Origin: Anatilimnocola floriformis
Lineage (GTDB): Bacteria > Planctomycetota > Planctomycetia > Pirellulales > Pirellulaceae
Reading direction: 5' to 3'
Length of the DNA: 64,000 nucleotides
Assembly: GCF_024256385.1 (NCBI RefSeq)
Contig: NZ_JAMLFW010000001.1
Span: 4,154,001 to 4,218,000 of the forward strand
Below are positions 31,197 through 40,397 of this stretch, piece by piece. The first letter of the stretch is position 1; each line of letters begins with the position of its first letter. Under the pieces are notes generated by a model that saw nothing but the letters and a program-made list of their open reading frames with translations, ran no database searches and was not told the DNA's origin. The position numbers and the translations under genes were made by a program.

Positions 31197-33995
31197 TTAC
31201 TGCGCGATCGGCCAATCTCGAACTTCGTCGAGTGCCGCGTGCAGTGGTCCCTCGAGCTCGCGTGTCAGATGTTGAGCAGTAGGACTCACTCGGCTGTTGA
31301 AAAGGACGGCGATATTCAGGCCGTCGTGACGGCGAATCAAAATCGTCGATGTCCCCGGCAATGAGCCGGTATGCCAGGCGTTTCTCTGTTTGTTACGAAG
31401 TGGCCGAACCTGCCAGCCGAGAGCGTAATACGTTTCGCCGTATTTGATCGGCGGCGGTGAAAACATCGACACGATCGAACCGGCTTTGAGGAGCGGGCAT
31501 TTCTCTGGCTCATCAAATGCCGCCGCAAAACGGACAAGATCGACGGCCGAGGCAATCCACCCGCCGTGCGAGTCGAGGACTTCGAGCTTGTACGCGCCAT
31601 ATGGAGCAGCCCGCTGCTGGCCGATTTCATTTTGAAAAACTGATCCCGACAGAGCCGGATCGTAATAGCGGACTTCGCCAGGAAAACGATCCTCGAGATG
31701 CGAACCGCCGATCCGCATGCTGGTGATCTGCAGTGGTTTCAGCACCTGGTCTTTCACATATTCCTCGTAAGGCCGCTGCGTGATCTTTTCGATCACACGG
31801 CCCAGCAGGCAATAGCCGTAGTTGGAATAGGCGTAGCGTTCGCCGGGCGGAAAATCGAGCGGCAGGCCGCGCATGTTGCGAATGATGTCATGCACATCGG
31901 GGGGCGAGGGCTTGCCGAGAGCCTTCGCGAATCGCAGCGATTGAAACATGCCGTCGAACGATTTGTCGCGATCCCAACCGCCGCGATGCTCGAGCAACTG
32001 GCGAATAGTGATCTCGGCCTGCCGTTCGTCGAGCTTGGCGTCACCGACGAGCAAAGGTTCGTCGTCGATGAACTTGTGCACGGGATCATCGAGTTTGAGT
32101 TTGCCTTGTTCGATCAATTGCAAAATCGCGACCGCAGTAAACGGTTTCGAAATGCTCGCAATCCGAAACAAACTTTCTGGCGAGACTGCTTCGCGAGTCG
32201 CGACATCAGCGAAACCGAAGCCGCGAGCGTAAACGAGCTTTCCTTCGCGCATCACGGCCACCGAGCAGCCGGGAACAGAATGCTTGTCGAGAAACGCGGG
32301 AAAGAGTTGATCGAGCGATTTGATTTTCGTGACGGATTTTGCAGCCGAAGTCGTCGCCGACGGCGGGCCTTTGTACCCAGGTCCGCGCAGCACACGACCG
32401 GGCCGACGCTTCGTTTGCACGCCGTCGTCCCAAACCAGTTCGCCGTTGACGAGAACGTACTTCATCCCTTCGGCCTGGGCATGCGGTTGGGCGAACGTGG
32501 CTTTGTCGGTGAACTTGTCGTAATCGAACACAATCACATCGGCGGCAGCGCCTTCTGTGATCCGGCCGCGATCAAAAGCAAGAATGTTGTTCGCCGCTGC
32601 TGCCGAAGCCTGCGAAATGGCTCGCTCCAACGAGATCGTTTGCTGCTCGCGTATAAACCGAGCGATGACGCGCGGAAACGCGCCGAAAGCTCGCGGATGC
32701 GAAGCGATGCGCGAACCACCGGCCGGACCGACGTCGGTGCAGAACGATACGAAGGGATGCTGCATCGCGAGTTGGATGTTCGCCTCTTGCATGCTCTCGG
32801 GGAGGACGAAAGCGCCCGCTTTGACGAGTTCGAAAAACGTGTCCCAGGGATCTTCCTTGCGGTCCTTCGCGATCTCGGCCAGGCTCTTGCCGGTCGTGCC
32901 GTTGAAACGCTCATCGTTGGTCTGGCCGATAATCAGCCTGTTCCAATCGCTGCCGATGTGGCGATACCAGTTTTCGTAATCGCGACTTTCTTCCATTTCT
33001 TTGCGGATTGTTTTTCGCAGTTCTGCATCGGCGACTTTCGCACGAAACGCCGGTTCGCCGGCAGCGAAGTGCCGCGGATGAATCAGCGCGGCGATGCCGA
33101 GGCCATTGTTGATGTAGGGATAAACATCGGCCGTCACTTGCTGGCCTCGCGCGCGGGCCGCTTTGATCTTGTCGATCGCTTGCGCCATTTTCGGCCAGTT
33201 CTGCTGGCCGGCCGCTTTGAGATGAAAGATATGCACCGGCATTTTCGCCTGTTCACCGATGGCCAGGGCTTCGTCGATGGCTTCGAGGAGCTTGTCTCCT
33301 TCGTTGCGCATGTGCGTGAAATACTTGCCGCCGAATTCACCGGCCACGCTCGCGAGCGCGGCGATCTCCTCCTGACTGGCATACACGGCCGGCGGATAAA
33401 TGAGCGAGGTCGATACGCCGATCGCGCCAGCTTCCATTCCTTCGCGGACCAGTTGCTGCATTTGCTTCAGTTCATCGGGCGACGGTCGGCGATCGACTTC
33501 GCCCAGCACGAGTAGCCGCGCCTGAGTATGCCCGATTGTTTGCACCGCATTCACCGGTAGGCCTTGCATGTCGAGCAGCTGAAAATACTCTGCTGCCGTT
33601 TGCCAGCCGAGCGACTTGGCGTCGGCGGCCGATTGCGGCGCTTGCGAAACTCCTTCGCCACAGTTGATCGTCGTGATGCCCTGCGACAAGAGATTCGCCG
33701 CGGTCGCTGGATTGCGCAGCAGCGGCGTCGCCGTCTGGCCCATCATGTCGATGAAACCAGGCGCGACGATCAGCCCCTTGGCATCAATCACGCGGGCCGC
33801 GTTCGCCGCATCGACGCGGCCGATCTTGGCGATCTTGCCATCGCGAATTGCGACATCACCGCTGAACCAAACCGCGCCGCTCCCATCGACGATGCGGCCT
33901 CCCTGAATCACCACATCATAGCGCTCGGCGGCGGCAGCGAACGCCGTGGAGACAAGAACGAACAACGCAACCAGCAGAACAGGTGAGCGGAGCAT
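31197..33995 (-). CDS. D-aminoacylase-like amidohydrolase fused to beta-lactamase-like domain
   Basis: A 932-residue exported protein: signal peptide (LLVALFVLVSTAFAAAA), an N-acyl-D-amino-acid deacylase-like amidohydrolase domain (about residues 25-540) and a class C beta-lactamase/serine-hydrolase-like domain (about 555-930). In the first domain the beta-site zinc ligands are present (Cys112 in TINCGEG, His228 in YFTHMRNEG, His258 in HIFHLK), but the usual H-x-H after GFID is replaced by M-x-Q (FIDMMGQT). The second domain has the SxxK motif IASISKPF, the Tyr motif YSNYGY and HTGSLPG. The ATG at 33995 is used rather than an upstream TTG. Confidence 0.85.
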   Translation of the reverse strand: MLRSPVLLVALFVLVSTAFAAAAERYDVVIQGGRIVDGSGAVWFSGDVAIRDGKIAKIGRVDAANAARVIDAKGLIVAPGFIDMMGQTATPLLRNPATAANLLSQGITTINCGEGVSQAPQSAADAKSLGWQTAAEYFQLLDMQGLPVNAVQTIGHTQARLLVLGEVDRRPSPDELKQMQQLVREGMEAGAIGVSTSLIYPPAVYASQEEIAALASVAGEFGGKYFTHMRNEGDKLLEAIDEALAIGEQAKMPVHIFHLKAAGQQNWPKMAQAIDKIKAARARGQQVTADVYPYINNGLGIAALIHPRHFAAGEPAFRAKVADAELRKTIRKEMEESRDYENWYRHIGSDWNRLIIGQTNDERFNGTTGKSLAEIAKDRKEDPWDTFFELVKAGAFVLPESMQEANIQLAMQHPFVSFCTDVGPAGGSRIASHPRAFGAFPRVIARFIREQQTISLERAISQASAAAANNILAFDRGRITEGAAADVIVFDYDKFTDKATFAQPHAQAEGMKYVLVNGELVWDDGVQTKRRPGRVLRGPGYKGPPSATTSAAKSVTKIKSLDQLFPAFLDKHSVPGCSVAVMREGKLVYARGFGFADVATREAVSPESLFRIASISKPFTAVAILQLIEQGKLKLDDPVHKFIDDEPLLVGDAKLDERQAEITIRQLLEHRGGWDRDKSFDGMFQSLRFAKALGKPSPPDVHDIIRNMRGLPLDFPPGERYAYSNYGYCLLGRVIEKITQRPYEEYVKDQVLKPLQITSMRIGGSHLEDRFPGEVRYYDPALSGSVFQNEIGQQRAAPYGAYKLEVLDSHGGWIASAVDLVRFAAAFDEPEKCPLLKAGSIVSMFSPPPIKYGETYYALGWQVRPLRNKQRNAWHTGSLPGTSTILIRRHDGLNIAVLFNSRVSPTAQHLTRELEGPLHAALDEVRDWPIAQ

Positions 33996-34070
33996 GCGGC
34001 GTCTCAACGGAAGGATGCAGAGAGGGCAGTCCTGTTATAACCGCCGCCGCGCCTCACTTCATCCGCATTC

Positions 34071-35003
34071 TCACGCGAGCAAGTCGCGCAGGGCAGGCCG
34101 CAGTTCCGCAAACTGAAATTCAAAACCGGCCTCGCGCAGCCGCCGTGAGACCACATAACGGCCGTACAAAATCAACTCAGGATCGCTCCGCAAAAAATAG
34201 TGCGCGGCCAGACGAACCATCCAACCAAATGCCGGCAGACCGAGAGGCATTCCCACCGCCTTCCGCAGCTCTCGCATGAACTCTGCTTGTGAAACAGGAT
34301 TCGGCGACGCCGCGATATAAGGGCCGCTCATGCTCTCATCCGTCAACGCGCGCACGAACAGGCGATTCAAATCTTGCTCGTGGATCCAGCTAATCCCTTG
34401 CTTCCCCGAGGCAATCGTCCCGGCCAGCCCCAGGCGCGCGAGTCGCGAAAGAGTGGTCAGCGCGCCGCCACCACCACCGCGATTGCGGCCGATCACGAAG
34501 CTGGTGCGAATGATCACGCCGCGCTGCGCAGGGAGTTTTCTGCGCTCGAACTCGTCTTCCCACGCACGGCCCACAAACGGGGCCAAGCCGATGCCGTAGG
34601 GCGAATCTTCGTCGCAGACGATCTCAGGCGGATCGCCATAGATGTGGGCCGTGCTCATTTGCACCCACACGGGTGGCGGGGACACGAGTGTTCGCATGGC
34701 CTGCCCCAGCACACGTGTCGACGCGGTGCGCGAGCGGAGAATTTCATCCTGGTGATCGGGCGATTTGATGCAATCGACGCTTCGCCCCGCCAGATTCACT
34801 ACGGCAGCGGCTCCCTCCAGTTCCTGTTGCCACACGCCAAGGGTGTGAGCGTCCCAGGCGATATGTTTCCACGGTCCAGCAACCTTCGGCGGTGTGCGCG
34901 AGAGGATCACCACCTCAGCACCGAGTTCGGCTAGGTGCGTGGCGAGCGACAGGCCCAAAAAGCCGCTGCCGCCGGCGATGACGATTTTTCCTGGGATGGT
35001 CAT
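34071..35003 (-). CDS. TIGR01777-type NAD(P)-dependent epimerase
   Basis: A 310-residue short-chain dehydrogenase-like protein of the TIGR01777/YfcH family. The Rossmann motif is [19 protein letters not shown], followed by [20 protein letters not shown] and the C-terminal DUF1731-type segment ending RPALRDLLA. It is probably a nucleotide-sugar or related epimerase, substrate unknown. The ATG at 35003 directly precedes [11 protein letters not shown]; upstream residues in the longer frame look non-coding. Divergent from the coiled-coil protein gene. Confidence 0.85.
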   Translation of the reverse strand: MTIPGKIVIAGGSGFLGLSLATHLAELGAEVVILSRTPPKVAGPWKHIAWDAHTLGVWQQELEGAAAVVNLAGRSVDCIKSPDHQDEILRSRTASTRVLGQAMRTLVSPPPVWVQMSTAHIYGDPPEIVCDEDSPYGIGLAPFVGRAWEDEFERRKLPAQRGVIIRTSFVIGRNRGGGGGALTTLSRLARLGLAGTIASGKQGISWIHEQDLNRLFVRALTDESMSGPYIAASPNPVSQAEFMRELRKAVGMPLGLPAFGWMVRLAAHYFLRSDPELILYGRYVVSRRLREAGFEFQFAELRPALRDLLA

Positions 35004-35240
35004 GATGCTTGTCTCGAAGGTGGGTGTGCTGCGAGACTTGAACCGCAAAGGGATTTGCCGATTAACAGGGAGTTCTGCTGTGTGTAGGCATGCCCCGCGG
35101 GCGCACGAACCTGGGGGTTCGTACTACCGCCTTGTTTTGGCTCTTTATGGCATCTTCCTTGCAATCAATTGTGCTTCTCGCGCATCCTAGATGGTGCTCG
35201 TAGGGCAAGTCCCTAGTTACATGCGGCAGGAAATCAGGCG

Positions 35241-36026
35241 ATGAACAAAATTCTCTTCGGCGTCTTGGCTTGGGCAGTCTTCGGCAGCATGCTGCTCCAC
35301 GCCGACGACAAGAACAAGAATCAGAATAAGAAAAACGACGAAGCTGAAATCCGCGCTGCTCAGGCCAAGCTGGCGGACGCTCAGAAGGACGCCGTGGAAG
35401 CCAACAAAGATGTGCAGGAAGCTAAGCAGAATGTCACGAAGGTCCGCAGCGCGCTGGTCGCGCTGCGGCGAAAGATCGAGGATCAGGCCGACGGTTCCAG
35501 CGAAGTAAAAAAGGCACAAGAACGTGTCGACCAGGCACGTCAGACGCTCGAGCCGCTGGTCACGCCCATTCTGACCGCCGTTCATCAATCGCCAGAATAC
35601 GTCGCCGCAGCGCAGAAGCGCGATCAACTCCGCGCGACGCTCGATAGCGCGCCCGATCGAGCCGCCGCAGCCAAACAGATTGCCGACGCCGAAGCCGGGC
35701 TGCGAAAGCTGGAAGCGACCGCCATCGAAAAGGTCCCTGCCGCCGCGAAGGCAAAGGCCGCGGTCAGCAAAGCGGAGGAGCACCTCCGCGAAGTTCTCGC
35801 CAAGGCCGACGAAGTGCTACTGAAAGATCCGAAATACGCCGCAGCCAAACGCGACCTGGATAAAGCCGAAAACCAAGCCGACGCCGCCGCCGCCAAAGCG
35901 GTTGCCAAACATCGGGCCGTTGCTGCCGCCCAGCAAAAAGTTCAAGCCGAGATTGTTGAAGAACGAAAAGAAGACGCCCGCGAACGGGCTCAGCAGCAGA
36001 AGAAAAAGAACAACAATAAGAAGTAA
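35241..36026 (+). CDS. secreted coiled-coil protein
   Basis: A 261-residue protein with a signal peptide (ILFGVLAWAVFGSMLLHA) followed by a highly charged, nearly uninterrupted coiled coil rich in Ala, Lys, Glu and Asp, ending in a Lys/Asn-rich tail (KKKNNNKK). Cysteine is absent from the mature part. Such proteins are common in planctomycetes and may be structural in the envelope. It is convergent with the T6SS-like locus; the next features are a bidirectional-looking terminator and tssC. Confidence 0.75.
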   Translation: MNKILFGVLAWAVFGSMLLHADDKNKNQNKKNDEAEIRAAQAKLADAQKDAVEANKDVQEAKQNVTKVRSALVALRRKIEDQADGSSEVKKAQERVDQARQTLEPLVTPILTAVHQSPEYVAAAQKRDQLRATLDSAPDRAAAAKQIADAEAGLRKLEATAIEKVPAAAKAKAAVSKAEEHLREVLAKADEVLLKDPKYAAAKRDLDKAENQADAAAAKAVAKHRAVAAAQQKVQAEIVEERKEDARERAQQQKKKNNNKK

Positions 36027-36055
36027 CCGCACCGTTCGCTATCGTCGCGAGTTAC

Positions 36056-36088
36056 AAAAAAAGACCGCGGATCTTTCGATCCGCGGTC
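36056..36088 (-). terminator. intrinsic terminator at the 3' end of the T6SS-like locus
   Basis: GACCGCGGATC (36063-36073), loop TTTC, GATCCGCGGTC (36078-36088): an 11-bp perfect stem. Seven A residues precede it on the plus strand, so on the minus strand a T-run follows the hairpin. It should end transcription coming from tssC. Confidence 0.88.
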
Positions 36089-36134
36089 CTCTGTGTTTCT
36101 CGAGCTCCTAGCTCCCAGTTTCCAACTCCCTGCC

Positions 36135-37622
36135 TTACTTCCCAGCCGGCGGAGGCAGCGAAGCGACCAACCGCATCGACACGTTCAGCGCGTCGAGTTG
36201 GAAGTGTGGCCGCAGGAAGGCGACCGCTTCGTATTGGCCGGGGCGGCCCGGGATTTCGCGGACGTCGACGCGAGCGTCGGCGAGCGGCATCTTGGCCAGC
36301 GATTCTTGGTTGGCCGTTTCCGGGTTCGGGTGCTTGTAGGTTTCGATCCATTCGTTGAGCCAGCGTTCGCATTGACCGCGGCTCATGAAGCTGCCGATCT
36401 TGTCGCGAGCGATGGCCTTCAGGTAGTGGGCGAACCGGCTGACGCAGAGCATGTATTGCAACTGCGTGCTGAGGCGGGCATTGGCGTTGGCTTCGTCTTT
36501 GTTGTAGAGCTTGGCCTTTTGGCAGCTCTGCGTGGCGAAGAACGCAGCAAAGTCGCGGCCCTTGCAGTGCACCAGCGGAATGAAGCCGAGGTCGCTGAAT
36601 TCCTTTTCGCGACGATCGGTGATCGCCACTTCGGTCGGGCACTTCAGGGCGACATCGCCTTCGTCGGTCTTGAAGGTATGCGTCGGCAGGCCTTCGACCA
36701 GACCGCCACCTTGCACGCCGCGGATCGAAGCCAGCCAACCGTGCTGGGCGAACGAATCGGTGATCCGAGCGGCAAGGGCGTAGGCGGCGTTGCCCCACAG
36801 ATACTTGCGGTGATCGCGGCCGTCGACGTCTTCTTCGTAGTTGAAGCCTTCGACCGGCTTGGTCTTAGCGCCATACGGCAGACGCATCAGCACGTGCGGC
36901 AAGCACATGCCTACATAACGGCTGTCTTCCGATTCGCGGAAGCTCTTCCACTTGGCGTATTCGACCGTGTCGAAGATCTTCGCCAGGTCACGTTTGCTGT
37001 CGATATCGGTGAAGCGGTCGAGGCCGAACAGCTCGGAGTTCGCGGCGGTGAAGAACGGCGCGTGAGCAGCGGCGGCAACTTGGGCCATCTTTTCGATGAA
37101 CAGCATGTCATCGGGATGGTTGCTGATTTCGTAGTCGCCAATCAGCGTGCCGTAGGGAGCACCACCGAACGTGCCGTACTCTTCTTCGTAGACCATCTTG
37201 AAGAGAGCACTCTGATCAAATTCGATCGCGTTTTCGAGGTTCTTGCGAACTTCGTTCTTGCTGGCGTTCAGCACGCGAATCTTCAAGCTGGTGCTCGTCT
37301 CTGTCTTGTCGACGAGATAGAACAACCCGCGCCAGGAGCCTTCGAGCTTTTGGAACTCTTCGGCGTGCATGATTTCGTTGAGCTGCGCCGACAACAGCCG
37401 GTCGATCTCCGAAATCCAGTAGTTGATCTGCTTCTCGACGTCTTTACTGACGGTGGCCTGACCGCTCATCAATTGCTTGACGAAGGTTTGCAGCAGGTCC
37501 TTGGCCCGTTCGATTTGAGCGTCGCTCTTGGGCTTGGTGGCAGTCACCACCTGGTCGAGAAAACTCGCTTCCGTGGTGGTCGTCGTCGCGCCGGCGGCGC
37601 CTTGGGCTTGGGTTTCAGCCAT
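36135..37622 (-). CDS. tssC: type VI secretion contractile sheath large subunit TssC
   Basis: A 495-residue TssC (VipB) protein, which with TssB forms the contractile sheath of a T6SS. Recognisable segments are EKQINYWISEIDRLLSAQLN, HAEEFQKLEGSWRGLFYLV, VYEEEYGTFGGAPYGTLIGD, CLPHVLMRLPYG and the C-terminal YEAVAFLRPHFQLDALNVSM. Length is normal. The ATG at 37622 is preferred because GGAG lies nine bases upstream. It is the last gene of the locus before the terminator and follows tssB by 66 bases. Confidence 0.95.
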   Translation of the reverse strand: MAETQAQGAAGATTTTTEASFLDQVVTATKPKSDAQIERAKDLLQTFVKQLMSGQATVSKDVEKQINYWISEIDRLLSAQLNEIMHAEEFQKLEGSWRGLFYLVDKTETSTSLKIRVLNASKNEVRKNLENAIEFDQSALFKMVYEEEYGTFGGAPYGTLIGDYEISNHPDDMLFIEKMAQVAAAAHAPFFTAANSELFGLDRFTDIDSKRDLAKIFDTVEYAKWKSFRESEDSRYVGMCLPHVLMRLPYGAKTKPVEGFNYEEDVDGRDHRKYLWGNAAYALAARITDSFAQHGWLASIRGVQGGGLVEGLPTHTFKTDEGDVALKCPTEVAITDRREKEFSDLGFIPLVHCKGRDFAAFFATQSCQKAKLYNKDEANANARLSTQLQYMLCVSRFAHYLKAIARDKIGSFMSRGQCERWLNEWIETYKHPNPETANQESLAKMPLADARVDVREIPGRPGQYEAVAFLRPHFQLDALNVSMRLVASLPPPAGK

Positions 37623-37688
37623 CGTCATGGTCTCCAACCGAAAAATGTGTGCGAAATTGTGTGGTGTGGCCGGGAAAGCGACTTGGCT

Positions 37689-38207
37689 TTAGCCTTCCTT
37701 GGTCGGTTCGACGTTCAGCGATTTGCCCATGTCTTGCTGCAGGTTGGCGTTGTTCAGCACCTGCTCGAGCAAGCCGGTGAGCTTGTCGTTGCCGTCCATC
37801 TTGGTCTTCAGCTCTTCGAGCTGTTGACGGGCTTCGAGCAGTTTGCGGAGCGGCTCGACTTGTTGAACCACGTTTTCGGGGCTGAAGTCCGACAGATTGT
37901 TGAAGCGGAGCTCGACGTTCAGTTTGCTGTCGGCTTTGCCGCTGATCTTGTCTTCCACGCGGTAAGCGAGCCGCGGGGTCATGCTCTTCATGACTTCGTT
38001 GAAGTTGTCGCGATCGATTTCGACAAACTTGCGATCCTTGAGCTTCGGCAGAGGTTGATCGGGTTTGCCGGAGTAGTCACCCATCACGCCGACGACGAAG
38101 GGCAATTCTTTCAGCTCGAGGGCGTTGCCGATTTCGACTTCGTACTTGATCTGCACGCGGGGGGGACGAACGCGTTCGAGCTTCTTCTGAATGCTGTCAC
38201 CGGCCAT
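37689..38207 (-). CDS. tssB: type VI secretion contractile sheath small subunit TssB
   Basis: A 172-residue TssB (VipA) protein. It begins MAGDSIQKKLERVRPPRVQI and contains ELPFVVGVMGDYSG, KDRKFVEIDRDNFNEVMKSM and the sheath-forming RFNNLSDFSPENVVQQVEPL. The C-terminal helix (ARQQLEELKTKMDGNDKLTG) is present. It is the partner of TssC in sheath assembly. The 156 bases between it and tssA may contain an internal promoter, since the gap is longer than others in the locus. Confidence 0.95.
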   Translation of the reverse strand: MAGDSIQKKLERVRPPRVQIKYEVEIGNALELKELPFVVGVMGDYSGKPDQPLPKLKDRKFVEIDRDNFNEVMKSMTPRLAYRVEDKISGKADSKLNVELRFNNLSDFSPENVVQQVEPLRKLLEARQQLEELKTKMDGNDKLTGLLEQVLNNANLQQDMGKSLNVEPTKEG

Positions 38208-38363
38208 GTTTTCGATCCTTTGTCTGAAGGGAACTAACGTTGTGCGGAACTATTGCTGTGCGGTTGAGAGCGTGGCGTGATCTGCTAATCGTAAAAACGG
38301 ACGAAATGTTACAGCCTGGTTCTCAAATCCTAGGTTGCGGCAAATCTTTTTTGACAAATCCAG

Positions 38364-39506
38364 TTACTGCTGCTCCTCGGAATAACCGCTACCACTGTCG
38401 TAACTGCTGTCGGACGAGCCATAGGCGTCGGGTTTGATGCCGAGCGTGGTGTTGATTCGTTCGCGGGCAGCGTCGTCGGTGACAAGTTCTAACAGCAGCT
38501 TCTCGAACGGCATTTCGCTCCAAGTGATCGCCCGGTTGATCAGGTACGACACGGGGCTGTGCGGTTCGGCTTGCTTCAAAAAGTCGGCGATCTCGCGCAA
38601 TCGATTCAGGGCTTCGGCCCGATTGCGGATGGGGCCCGCATGACCGTTGCCGTTGCTCATGGTCGAAGTTTCCTCGCTGGAGCTTTCCGATTCGTCGCTG
38701 GTTTCCGCCACGGCTGCCTGAGCCGTGAGCGAAATGCCGCGACTCTTGCAGATGCTTTCGATCCGGTTTTTGCACAGGGCGAGCGCTTCGCGAACCTTGG
38801 TTACGTCCGGCGCCACATCGCGGCCAAAGCGATCGTTCGTCGCATCTTTGAAGGCCTCGAGCGCTTCGGCAGCGCCGACGATGTCTTCGTGCGACGAGAT
38901 CAAAAAGGCCGCCGGCGTGCTGCCGATCACCTTGGCCATGCCGGCGGCAAAGGGAAGTGCGCTGTCGGACTTCTTTTCGTTGATCAGCACGTGCAGGTTG
39001 TAAGTAACCGGCACTCGCTTACTGTCGTCGCCATCCATCGGCGCGGGGTTGTTCGTGAGCGGGACCTCACGAATCCAGATCGGCGCTTCGGTCTCGCGGC
39101 AGAGGGCCAGCAGCGGGCTGACGCGCGATTCGAGATCGCCCGTGTCTTCGTCGGGCAGGGGATTGAGCGTATCCCAATATTCATTGATCAAACTGTTGGT
39201 GAACAGCAGACCATCACGCAAACCAGCGAAGCCGTGGCGATTCGTGAGAGCTTGAATCAAGCGACCGGCGAAGCGCAGGTCTTTGCTCTTGTTCTTCAAA
39301 CCGGCCGAGCACTTGTCGATCATGGCCCGCCATTCGCCAGGTCTGGCCGATTCGATCCCTTCGCTGACCCCTTTGTCCTGTTGCGGCAGGAGCTTGTTGA
39401 TTTCGTCAAACTCGGGCGCGCTGGAGCGGAGCGCCGCGCCGGCGGGGTTGTCGCCAGGTATCGGAGCCAGCAGTAATGCGGCATCGATGACGGGTGGTGT
39501 GGGCAC
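38364..39506 (-). CDS. tssA: type VI secretion protein TssA
   Basis: A 380-residue TssA-family protein that caps and guides sheath polymerisation. The N-terminal ImpA-type domain is visible (LLAPIPGDNPAGAALR, RPGEWRAMIDKCSAGLKNKS, FAGRLIQALTNRHGFAGLRD, LINEYWDTLNPLPDEDTGDL). The C-terminal half contains RNRAEALNRLREIADFLKQA and SPVSYLINRAITWSEMPFEK, as in short TssA types. A Ser/Glu-rich linker (SDESESSSEETS) separates the halves. It lies 192 bases after the sigma factor gene, enough for its own promoter. Confidence 0.9.
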   Translation of the reverse strand: MPTPPVIDAALLLAPIPGDNPAGAALRSSAPEFDEINKLLPQQDKGVSEGIESARPGEWRAMIDKCSAGLKNKSKDLRFAGRLIQALTNRHGFAGLRDGLLFTNSLINEYWDTLNPLPDEDTGDLESRVSPLLALCRETEAPIWIREVPLTNNPAPMDGDDSKRVPVTYNLHVLINEKKSDSALPFAAGMAKVIGSTPAAFLISSHEDIVGAAEALEAFKDATNDRFGRDVAPDVTKVREALALCKNRIESICKSRGISLTAQAAVAETSDESESSSEETSTMSNGNGHAGPIRNRAEALNRLREIADFLKQAEPHSPVSYLINRAITWSEMPFEKLLLELVTDDAARERINTTLGIKPDAYGSSDSSYDSGSGYSEEQQ

Positions 39507-39698
39507 GTGTTGACTTTCGAAGTCGACTTACAGTCCGCCCGATTTTGCGGCCTGGTGTTGAACTAGGCCACAACCCCACAAGTGGGCGAAAATTATCTTA
39601 GGGGTCGTGAGGGGCAGTGTAAATAATGCGGCTTGTGGAAGAGCTGCGGTTACTACCACGCACGATTACCTATTAGCGGCCTGATTTGCGGCAAATCG

Positions 39699-40397
39699 TT
39701 AATCCGAAACCTGGAGGCGGCGCAATCCGCGTGCGAGTTGTCCTAGCGCCCGTGCGTGCAATCGGCTTGCCCAGGCTTTGCTGATACCAAGCTTCTCACC
39801 GGCTTCCTTCAATGTCAGTCCTTCGAAATACGCACTCTGCAGCAGCGAGCGCGATTCTTCGGGAAGTTCCGCCAGCAGGGCGTGTAAGTTGGCCTTGAGC
39901 TCATCATCGAGTAAATCTTGGAATGGCGCGCGAGCGGAAGCATCTTCCAGGTGCGGCGCTTCGCGACCTTCTTCCGACGCATGGCTCAGTAAAAAGACGA
40001 CGCTAAGCTGGGCGCTGGTGTCTTGCAACCACGCGGCCTGATCGCCCGTATCGGCCGATTTTTCGCCAGCCGTGTCGGCGGCATCGGTCGCGAGAGTGTC
40101 GTTGGCCAGGCGGTCGTATTTTTGCCGGCAGGTAGTGACGCGGCGGGCCCACGACATTTGCGAAGTGCCGTCCAGAATCGCACCGCGAATGCGATGGTAG
40201 GCAAACGTCGAGAACTGCACCCCACGGTCGGGATCGAAATCGGCAGCGGCTTGCATCAAGCCGAGTTGGCCGTAGGAGATCAAATCGTCGAGTTCCATGA
40301 ACGGCGGCAAGCTGCGATGAATGCCGCGGGCAATCGCTCGCACCAAACCTTGATGGGTGAAGACGAGTTGATCGATCTGATGCTTGGCCAGCGTCAT
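39699..40397 (-). CDS. sigma-28/FliA-type RNA polymerase sigma factor
   Basis: A 232-residue sigma-70-family factor. Region 2 reads MELDDLISYGQLGLMQAAAD followed by FDPDRGVQFSTFAYHRIRGA, close to the FliA/WhiG group. Region 3 is short and includes a variable Asp/Ala-rich stretch, and region 4 shows ESRSLLQSAYFEGLTLKEAG with GISKAWASRLHARALGQL as the helix-turn-helix. The ATG at 40397 has GGGAGAGG upstream. The upstream small gene overlaps it by four bases (ATGA), so the two are coupled. It sits inside the T6SS-like locus and may control it. Confidence 0.9.
   Translation of the reverse strand: MTLAKHQIDQLVFTHQGLVRAIARGIHRSLPPFMELDDLISYGQLGLMQAAADFDPDRGVQFSTFAYHRIRGAILDGTSQMSWARRVTTCRQKYDRLANDTLATDAADTAGEKSADTGDQAAWLQDTSAQLSVVFLLSHASEEGREAPHLEDASARAPFQDLLDDELKANLHALLAELPEESRSLLQSAYFEGLTLKEAGEKLGISKAWASRLHARALGQLARGLRRLQVSD

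Noticed and set aside
31698-33515. Plus-strand open frame of about 605 codons opposite the amidohydrolase fusion
   Set aside because: Antisense to conserved catalytic motifs on the minus strand; composition is Arg/Phe/Val-rich as expected of a shadow.
36093-38237. Long plus-strand open frame of about 714 codons opposite tssC and tssB
   Set aside because: It is the antisense shadow of two well-recognised sheath genes in GC-rich DNA; its translation has no family resemblance and the real genes occupy the other strand.
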